In this document: in pieces, positions 58,899 through 64,000 of the stretch
Position numbering within the stretch: the first letter of the stretch is position 1
Layout: every line of letters starts with the position of its first letter
Assembly: GCF_030770395.1 (NCBI RefSeq)
Contig: NZ_CP132480.1
Coordinates: 2,495,979 to 2,559,978, forward strand
DNA from: Telluria beijingensis
GTDB lineage: Bacteria; Pseudomonadota; Gammaproteobacteria; Burkholderiales; Burkholderiaceae_D
Reading direction: 5' to 3'
DNA: 64,000 nt
Translations under genes and position numbers: made by a program
The notes under the pieces: generated by a model
The model's database searches: none
The model's input: the letters and a program-made list of their open reading frames with translations, nothing else
Told to the model about the DNA's origin: nothing

Positions 58899-60083
58899 CT
58901 ACAGGATACTCTTGCCGCCGGAACCCAGGATCTCGTCGTGCCGGTCCTTGTCGGTCTTGTGCAGGTAGCCGGCAGTGGTGGCGATATTGGCGTGGCCGGC
59001 GGTATCCTGCAGGGTCTTGAGCTGCACCCCGCTATTGGCATGGTTGGTGAGCATGCTGTGGCGTAGCCAGTGGGGCGAAGCCTGGCGCAGCATGGCGGCG
59101 CTGTCGCCGTCGCCCTGCGCGGCAGCCTCGCCGGCGGCCAGTTGGAAGATTGCCTTCAGGGCTTCGGCGGCGGCCTCGTCGGTCACACGCACGTGGTCGC
59201 GGGTGCGGCTCGACAGCACCAGCGGCATGCGGTCGCCGCGGCTGGTCTGTTCGAGCAGGCCGTAGGCGCGCCGGTAGTCGCGGTAGGCCGCCAGCGTGGC
59301 CGGCGGCACCGGCAGCCGGCGCGGCTTGTTGCCCTTGCCCAGCACGTCGAGCCACCAGCGGCCATCGCCCTCGCTGTAGACCGAACCCATGCGGGCCCCG
59401 ACGATCTCGTTCAGGCGCGCGCCGGTCTGGGCGAAGGCGATCAGCAGGAAGCGGTCGCGCGCGCGCTGGCGGGCCGCCGCCTCGGAATCGGACTGGCGCG
59501 CCTCGGCCGCCGCCAGCGCATGGGCGATCGCGGCCGGCGTGAGGTAACGCGTGATGCGCCCGGTGTGCGGTGCGCGGACGTTGCGCACCAGGCGCGCCGG
59601 ATTGCGGCGGAGGTAGCCGGTGTGCTCGGCATAGGCCAGCAAGCCCTTGATGGCGATCATCGACTGGCGCCGGCTGGTGTCGGACAGCGGGCCGGAGAAC
59701 GGCCGGTAGCGCGGATCGTTGCGCGGCCACTTGGTGGTGCATACCCAGTCGGGCGGCGGATTGCGGATGAACTCTTTATATGCGTTCAGGTCGGCCACGG
59801 TCAGCTGCTCGAAGGTCTTCTGCGCTTCTTCGCGGCACCAGGTCAGGAAGCGGTACAGCTCTTTCTGCAGGTTGGCGATCGACTTGGGGCCCAGCTCGCC
59901 GTGCGAGATATATTCGCGCGCCAGTTCGGCATCGTTGCCGGCCGACGTGACCGGTTCGTCATCCACGCCCCGGTAGATGCCAGGCCGGCTCGCGGCAGCC
60001 TGGTCGGGTGCGGCTTCGGGATAGGGCTCGAGGTCGATCGGCAGGAAGGCTGGCATGGCATGGACACGCAGGCGCGTGCGCAT
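58899..60083 (-). CDS. Tyrosine recombinase/integrase with LexA-type promoter site
   Basis: 394 residues. The SAM-like N-terminal domain (about 60-165) contains AREYISHGELGPKSIANLQK. The catalytic domain has Arg in TGARLNEIV near residue 220, Lys in LGKGNKPRRLP near 251, HWLRHSM (His and Arg) near 340, GHANI (His) near 365 and the Tyr in TAGYLHK near 372, so the active site is complete. It cuts and rejoins DNA at an unknown site. It is not obviously an integron integrase, because the extra IntI helix is not visible. A LexA box overlaps its promoter. No phage or other mobile genes surround it. Confidence 0.9.
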   Translation of the reverse strand: MRTRLRVHAMPAFLPIDLEPYPEAAPDQAAASRPGIYRGVDDEPVTSAGNDAELAREYISHGELGPKSIANLQKELYRFLTWCREEAQKTFEQLTVADLNAYKEFIRNPPPDWVCTTKWPRNDPRYRPFSGPLSDTSRRQSMIAIKGLLAYAEHTGYLRRNPARLVRNVRAPHTGRITRYLTPAAIAHALAAAEARQSDSEAAARQRARDRFLLIAFAQTGARLNEIVGARMGSVYSEGDGRWWLDVLGKGNKPRRLPVPPATLAAYRDYRRAYGLLEQTSRGDRMPLVLSSRTRDHVRVTDEAAAEALKAIFQLAAGEAAAQGDGDSAAMLRQASPHWLRHSMLTNHANSGVQLKTLQDTAGHANIATTAGYLHKTDKDRHDEILGSGGKSIL

Positions 60084-60097
60084 GCGCGGGGCGTTAA

Positions 60098-60113
60098 CTG
60101 TATGGATATACAG
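60098..60113 (-). promoter_or_regulatory. LexA (SOS) box CTGT-N8-ACAG
   Basis: CTGTATGGATATACAG is a perfect match to CTGT-N8-ACAG and lies 15 bp upstream of the recombinase start. A TGCTATACT extended -10-like element read on the minus strand overlaps it. LexA binding here would block the promoter until DNA damage. Confidence 0.75.
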
Positions 60114-60161
60114 TATAGCACCCTGTTCCCGGATACTGGAAGAGCCAGTCTTCGTCCCGGA

Positions 60162-60500
60162 TCAAACCTGGTGCGTTGCCATCTGGCGGCATTCCTCGGC
60201 GCAGCGCCTGCAGGCGGCGGCACAATCCTGGCAATGCTGGGCCTCGTGCTTTCCGCATTCGTCGGCACACATCGCACAGACTTCGGCGCAGGCCGCGCAC
60301 ACCGCGGCGGCGGCCGGCCCGCCGCGCGTCATCATGGCCGCCGCCAGGCGGCAGAGCTGGGCGCAGTCGATATCCAGCGCAATGCAGCGCGCCATCATCT
60401 TGACGTCTTCTTCGCGCAGGCAGGCGCCGGCGCAGGTGTCGCAGGCGTCGGCACAGTCGTTACAAGCGGCAATACAGGAATCGTAGGCCAGGCGATGCAT
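60162..60500 (-). CDS. Cys-rich four-helix bundle copper-storage protein (Csp/DUF326)
   Basis: 112 residues from ATG 60500, the ATG best spaced from GGAGGA. Cys residues recur every 3-4 positions along four helices (CIAACNDCADACDTCAGAC, then CAACAEVCAMCADECGKH, then HCQDCAAACRRCAEEC), as in Csp proteins that fill their core with Cu(I). No signal peptide, so it is a cytosolic Csp3-like form. Lies upstream of the recombinase in the same direction, with a separate LexA-type promoter between them. Confidence 0.9.
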   Translation of the reverse strand: MHRLAYDSCIAACNDCADACDTCAGACLREEDVKMMARCIALDIDCAQLCRLAAAMMTRGGPAAAAVCAACAEVCAMCADECGKHEAQHCQDCAAACRRCAEECRQMATHQV

Positions 60501-60676
60501 CGTCATTCCTCCATCCAATGTATGGATTCACCTTAGCATCCGCCGCGTTCCACTCGCGCACGATACTGTCAGGCACGCTCTAGGGAGATCGTCCTACATG
60601 GAAAGGCCGCGCTGGCCGATAGCCGTCCTCGCCGGCGTTGACGAGAATGGAGCGACAGACACCCAGGAGACCAACC

Positions 60677-61087
60677 ATGAACCAGCCAGCAAGCAACCCA
60701 TCCAGCAATCCATCGAACCAGGATGACGGCACCGTAACGGTCGGCGTCGGCGGCCTGACCAGCGGACAGCAAGGCGCCACCCCTACCCACGAGACCCAGG
60801 AGGAAACCGGCGGCAACGGCGGCCCCGGCCTGACGCGCAACCAGTCCGGCCCTTATGTGAACGCCCCTGACGGCAGCGAAGAGTTGGCGCCCGGCGCAGT
60901 CGAGGCCAATGCCGACGATGGCCAGGCTGCGGCCCGTACCGAATCGGTAGACGCTGCAATGACCCATGCCAATCCAGGCGCCCAGGATACCCGCGCCAGC
61001 CAGGCAGGCACACGGGAGACCGGTCTGGGAACGCCGGAAACCGGCGGCAACCAGAGTGAAGCCGACCTGCCCACGGCCCGCCCCTGA
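60677..61087 (+). CDS. Hydrophilic, probably disordered protein of unknown function
   Basis: 136 residues from ATG 60677 (AGGAG upstream), almost devoid of aromatic and large hydrophobic residues and rich in Gly, Asn, Gln, Thr, Ala and Glu. No signal peptide or repeats of fixed length. Such compositions occur in hydrophilin-like stress proteins, but I cannot assign a family. The stop codon is shared by a 14-bp palindrome with the convergent pnuC stop. Confidence 0.6.
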   Translation: MNQPASNPSSNPSNQDDGTVTVGVGGLTSGQQGATPTHETQEETGGNGGPGLTRNQSGPYVNAPDGSEELAPGAVEANADDGQAAARTESVDAAMTHANPGAQDTRASQAGTRETGLGTPETGGNQSEADLPTARP

Positions 61088-61094
61088 TCAGGGG
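61081..61094. repeat. Palindrome CCCCTGATCAGGGG covering two convergent stop codons
   Basis: A perfect 14-bp palindrome contains the TGA of the plus-strand gene and the TGA of pnuC on the minus strand. The 3' ends abut with no intergenic base. It could help end both transcripts but has no T-run. Confidence 0.6.
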
Positions 61095-61660
61095 TCGATC
61101 CGCTGCCGCCTTGCGAGCCGTGTCCACCACACCCAGGACACGATCGCATTCACCCAGAAGCACAGGTAGAGGAAGGCCGTGAGGTGCAAGCCGCGGCTGT
61201 AGTACAGCGGCGCCGCGATGGTATTGACGAGCAGCCAAACCGGCCAGTTCTCGATGCGCCGCTGCATCATCAACAGCTGGGCAATGACGCTGAATACCAG
61301 CACCGCCGAATCGATGAAGGGTGCGTAGGCGTCGGTGTAGAAATGCAGCAGCGCGCCATAGGCGGCGCTGGCGGCGATGCCCGCCGGGACCATCCAGGCC
61401 AGCGTGCGCCAACCGGCGTGGGTGATCGGCAGCGGCGCGCCGTGATTGCCGTGCAGCCAGCGCCACCAGCCGAGCACGCCCGTGCCGACGAAGAAGGCTT
61501 GCAGCAAGACGTCGGCGTACAGACGGTTCCGGGCGAACAGGATGCCGAACAGCGTGCAGCCGACGATACCGGTCCACCAGGTATGGACGTTGTTGCGGCC
61601 GGCCAGGAAAATGGCGGCCGCCGTGAAGGCGTTGGCCGCCAGTTCGAGCAGGCTGGGCAT
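61088..61660 (-). CDS. pnuC: Nicotinamide riboside/mononucleotide transporter PnuC
   Basis: 190 residues with about seven hydrophobic helices. The PnuC signature is seen in NNVHTWWTGIVGCTLFGILF near residue 23, FVGTGVLGWWRWLHG near 57 and ENWPVWLLVNTIAAPLYYSRG near 135. It takes up vitamin B3 precursors for NAD synthesis by facilitated diffusion. The de novo NAD gene nadB is 0.7 kb away, so two NAD supply routes are neighbours. Confidence 0.92.
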   Translation of the reverse strand: MPSLLELAANAFTAAAIFLAGRNNVHTWWTGIVGCTLFGILFARNRLYADVLLQAFFVGTGVLGWWRWLHGNHGAPLPITHAGWRTLAWMVPAGIAASAAYGALLHFYTDAYAPFIDSAVLVFSVIAQLLMMQRRIENWPVWLLVNTIAAPLYYSRGLHLTAFLYLCFWVNAIVSWVWWTRLARRQRIDP

Positions 61661-61736
61661 GGTATGCGCTTGCAGTATGCGGGACCGCTACTGTAGGCGA
61701 GATTCGTGCCCCTCGGCAAGGCGCTACCGCCCGATG

Positions 61737-62231
61737 CTACAGCTTGATGGTGCCGTGCTCGCCGTCCACGTCGGGCTGGGTGCCGGTCACGGCCGCCTTG
61801 GCCATGGCGAACAGGCGCACCATCTTGCTATCGTTCGAATCCCAGTATTCGGCGGCGTGCGGATCGACCCGCACCAGCACGGCGTGCTGGTCTTCCGGTC
61901 CGGCCGGGAACCAGGCTTGCACCATCGGGTTCCAGAACTTCTGCACCTGGACGCGGTCCACCACCCGTTCGGCGCGGCCGCTGACCGAAACGTAGGTGCT
62001 GTTCTCGTTATCGGCGAAGCTGACGTTGACTTCTGGCTGGTGCGCGATGCTGTCCCACAGCTCGGTCGTCGAATTGACGAAGAACCACAGGCCGCCCTCG
62101 GCATCGACGTCCTGCTTCGTCATCGGCTGGCTGACCAGGTGGTCGTACTGGTCGCGGAAGGTGAACATGGCGAAGCGCATCGAGCCGATCCGGTCGGCGA
62201 GCGCGGCTGCGTGGTGGCGGTCTGCGGTCAT
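61737..62231 (-). CDS. PNPOx-fold general stress protein (GSP26-like)
   Basis: 164 residues of the split-barrel flavin-binding fold: MRFAMFTFRDQYDHLVSQPM, then GGLWFFVNSTTELWDSI, VNVSFADNENSTYVSVSGRAERV and a C-terminal EYWDSNDSKMVRLFAMAKAAVTG. It matches the pyridoxamine phosphate oxidase-related general stress proteins that bind FMN or FAD without known catalysis. Divergent from nadB across a 172-bp gap that should carry both promoters. Confidence 0.88.
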   Translation of the reverse strand: MTADRHHAAALADRIGSMRFAMFTFRDQYDHLVSQPMTKQDVDAEGGLWFFVNSTTELWDSIAHQPEVNVSFADNENSTYVSVSGRAERVVDRVQVQKFWNPMVQAWFPAGPEDQHAVLVRVDPHAAEYWDSNDSKMVRLFAMAKAAVTGTQPDVDGEHGTIKL

Positions 62232-62403
62232 GGCGTGTCCTTGATGGATGAGTAAAACCTTATCCTAGCCACCATCAGGCCGCTTTTCGGTGCGCGGCCG
62301 TACGGTGGCGGCGCGGTGGTGCATCTGCCGTAAGCGCTGCCGCCCCTGACGTCAAGACGGTAAATCGCTTATAGTGATGCCTCTTTACAAATATGACATT
62401 GCC

Positions 62404-64000
62404 ATGAAATTCGACGTCGCGATCGTCGGCAGCGGCCTGGCCGGCCTCTCCGTTGCCCTGCACCTGGCGCAGACCCGCAAGGTCGCCATCATCTCCAAGC
62501 GCGCCCTGCTCGATGGCGCCAGCAGCTGGGCCCAGGGCGGCATCGCCGCGGTGCTCGATTCCGGCGATAGCCATGGCCAGCACATCGACGACACCCTGGT
62601 CGCCGGCGCCGGCCTGTGCGACGAAGGCGCGACCCGCACCATCGTCGAGGGCGGCCGCGCCGCCATCGAGTGGCTGATCGACCAGGGCGTGCCGTTCACC
62701 CGCGACGCCACGGCCGAACTGGGCTTCCACCTGACCCGCGAGGGCGGCCACAGCCAGCGCCGCATCATCCACGCCGCCGACGCCACCGGCCAGGCGGTGC
62801 AGGCGACGCTGGAACAGAAGGTGCGCGCGCACCCGAACATCGCGCTGTTCGAACACCACGTGGCGATCGACGTCATCACCGCCGACAAGCTGGCCGTGCC
62901 GGCGCCTGGCGGCCAGCCACGCTGTCATGGCCTGTACGTGCAGGACATCCAGAGCGGCGCGGTGCTGACCTTCGAGGCCGGGCACACCGTGCTGGCCACC
63001 GGCGGCGCCGGCAAGGTCTACCTGTACACCACCAATCCCGACACCGCCACCGGCGACGGCATTGCGATGGCCTGGCGCGCCGGCTGCCGGGTGTCGAACA
63101 TGGAATTCATCCAGTTCCATCCGACCTGCCTGTACCACCCATACGCCAAGTCCTTCCTGATCACCGAGGCGATCCGTGGCGAAGGCGGCCTGCTGAAACT
63201 GCCGCGCGAGGCCGGCGCACTGGCCGGCACCCGCTTCATGCCGGCCCACGACGAGCGCGGCGAACTGGCTCCGCGCGACGTGGTCGCGCGCGCCATCGAC
63301 TTCGAGATGAAGAAGCGCGGGCTCGACCACGTCGACCTGGACATCAGCCACCAGGACCCTGAATTCCTCAAGGAGCACTTCCCGACCATCCACGCGCGCT
63401 GCCTCGAGCTCGGGATCGACATCACGCGCGAGCCGATTCCCGTGGTGCCGGCCGTGCACTTCACCTGCGGCGGCATCGTGACCGACCTGGCGGGCCGCAC
63501 CGACATTCCCGGCCTGTACGCGGTCGGCGAGACCGCCTGCACCGGGCTACACGGCGCCAACCGCCTGGCCAGCAATTCGCTGCTCGAGTGCGTGGTGGTG
63601 GGCCGCGCCTGCGCCGAACACATCGCCGCCAGCAGCCCGGTCGAGAACCCGGCGCTGCCGGCCTGGGACGAGAGCCGGGTCACGAATGCCGACGAAGAAG
63701 TCGTCATCGCCCACAACTGGGACGAGTTGCGCCGCTTCATGTGGAATTACGTCGGCATCGTGCGCACCACCAAGCGCCTCGAGCGCGCCCAGCACCGGAT
63801 CGAGCTGCTCAAGGAAGAGATCGACGAGTATTACCGCAACTTCCGCATCACGCCCGACCTGCTGGAACTGCGCAACCTGGTCGAGGTGGCGCACCTGATC
63901 GTGCGCAGCGCGCTGTCGCGCCACGAAAGCCGCGGCCTGCATTATTCGCGCGATTTCCCGGACACGCTACCCAAGGCCCTGCCGAGCGTGCTGGCGCCGC
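62404..64000 (+). CDS. nadB: L-aspartate oxidase, 3' end outside window
   Basis: 532 codons are visible and the frame is open at the window end. The FAD site is DVAIVGSGLAGLSVALHLA. The signature SSWAQGGIAAVL, the active-site region FIQFHPTCLY, RGEGG and HFTCGGI, GLYAVGETACTGLHGANRLASNS are all intact. It oxidises L-aspartate to iminoaspartate, the first step of de novo NAD synthesis, and can use fumarate instead of oxygen. A continuing C-terminal helical domain begins near residue 440. Start ATG 62404 fits the family N-terminus MKFDVAIVGSG. Confidence 0.95.
   Translation, partial: MKFDVAIVGSGLAGLSVALHLAQTRKVAIISKRALLDGASSWAQGGIAAVLDSGDSHGQHIDDTLVAGAGLCDEGATRTIVEGGRAAIEWLIDQGVPFTRDATAELGFHLTREGGHSQRRIIHAADATGQAVQATLEQKVRAHPNIALFEHHVAIDVITADKLAVPAPGGQPRCHGLYVQDIQSGAVLTFEAGHTVLATGGAGKVYLYTTNPDTATGDGIAMAWRAGCRVSNMEFIQFHPTCLYHPYAKSFLITEAIRGEGGLLKLPREAGALAGTRFMPAHDERGELAPRDVVARAIDFEMKKRGLDHVDLDISHQDPEFLKEHFPTIHARCLELGIDITREPIPVVPAVHFTCGGIVTDLAGRTDIPGLYAVGETACTGLHGANRLASNSLLECVVVGRACAEHIAASSPVENPALPAWDESRVTNADEEVVIAHNWDELRRFMWNYVGIVRTTKRLERAQHRIELLKEEIDEYYRNFRITPDLLELRNLVEVAHLIVRSALSRHESRGLHYSRDFPDTLPKALPSVLAP

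Overview
The window is high-GC DNA with short intergenic gaps, Shine-Dalgarno sites of the AAGGAG/GGAGGA type, and gene content typical of a betaproteobacterium. I infer Burkholderiales, most likely Oxalobacteraceae close to Massilia. The sequence alone does not prove the genus. I saw no rRNA, tRNA or CRISPR array.

Layout. (1) 1-7.1 kb: a partial discoidin-domain lipoprotein, then a copper/cytochrome-oxidase assembly group (DUF2946-like, SCO1, PCu(A)C, an unknown membrane protein, heme O synthase) and trehalose-6-phosphate synthase. (2) 7.1-10.2 kb: a tightly overlapping minus-strand four-gene cassette (acyl-CoA dehydrogenase-like, PIG-L deacetylase, NodS-like methyltransferase, GT2). (3) 10.3-20.3 kb: PixA/AidA protein, DUF2721 protein, a decayed cyclic-nucleotide-binding fragment, an alpha/beta hydrolase divergent from a CGNR regulator, aldo/keto reductase, an Rrf2 regulator preceded by a 33-bp tandem repeat, and two exported glycosidases (GH2, GH43). 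(4) 20.7-49.9 kb: a low-oxygen island. (5) 50.4-64 kb: PP2C phosphatase, a histidine kinase with a REC-PAS-PAS-GGDEF-EAL partner, an amidohydrolase, a REPIN-like element, a tyrosine recombinase with a LexA box, a Csp-type copper-storage protein, PnuC, a PNPOx-fold stress protein and the start of L-aspartate oxidase.

The island in (4) is the main result. It encodes a genuine FNR with the [4Fe-4S] cysteines and the ExxSR recognition helix. I found seven TTGAT-N4-ATCAA-type FNR boxes, all between 21.9 and 48.8 kb. They precede universal stress proteins, a hemerythrin-like gene, a SYLF-Hsp20-phosphofructokinase group, a complete hypCABDFE + group 3b-like [NiFe] hydrogenase (hydBGDA) + protease operon that runs on into an HlyD/RbbA/YhhJ-type exporter, and a P-type cation ATPase. 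This composition resembles the mycobacterial DosR dormancy regulon (USPs, Hsp20, PFK, P-type ATPase, group 3b hydrogenase), but FNR takes the place of DosR.

The island also carries a decayed segmental duplication. The module [diguanylate cyclase > < FNR, hemerythrin-like > USP >] occurs at 23.7-26.5 kb, where FNR is a remnant, and at 45.0-49.5 kb, where the cyclase, hemerythrin-like and USP genes are remnants and FNR is intact. Other fragments in and around the island (phaC, ArsR, XRE, cyclic-nucleotide-binding reductase) show that it is being remodelled.
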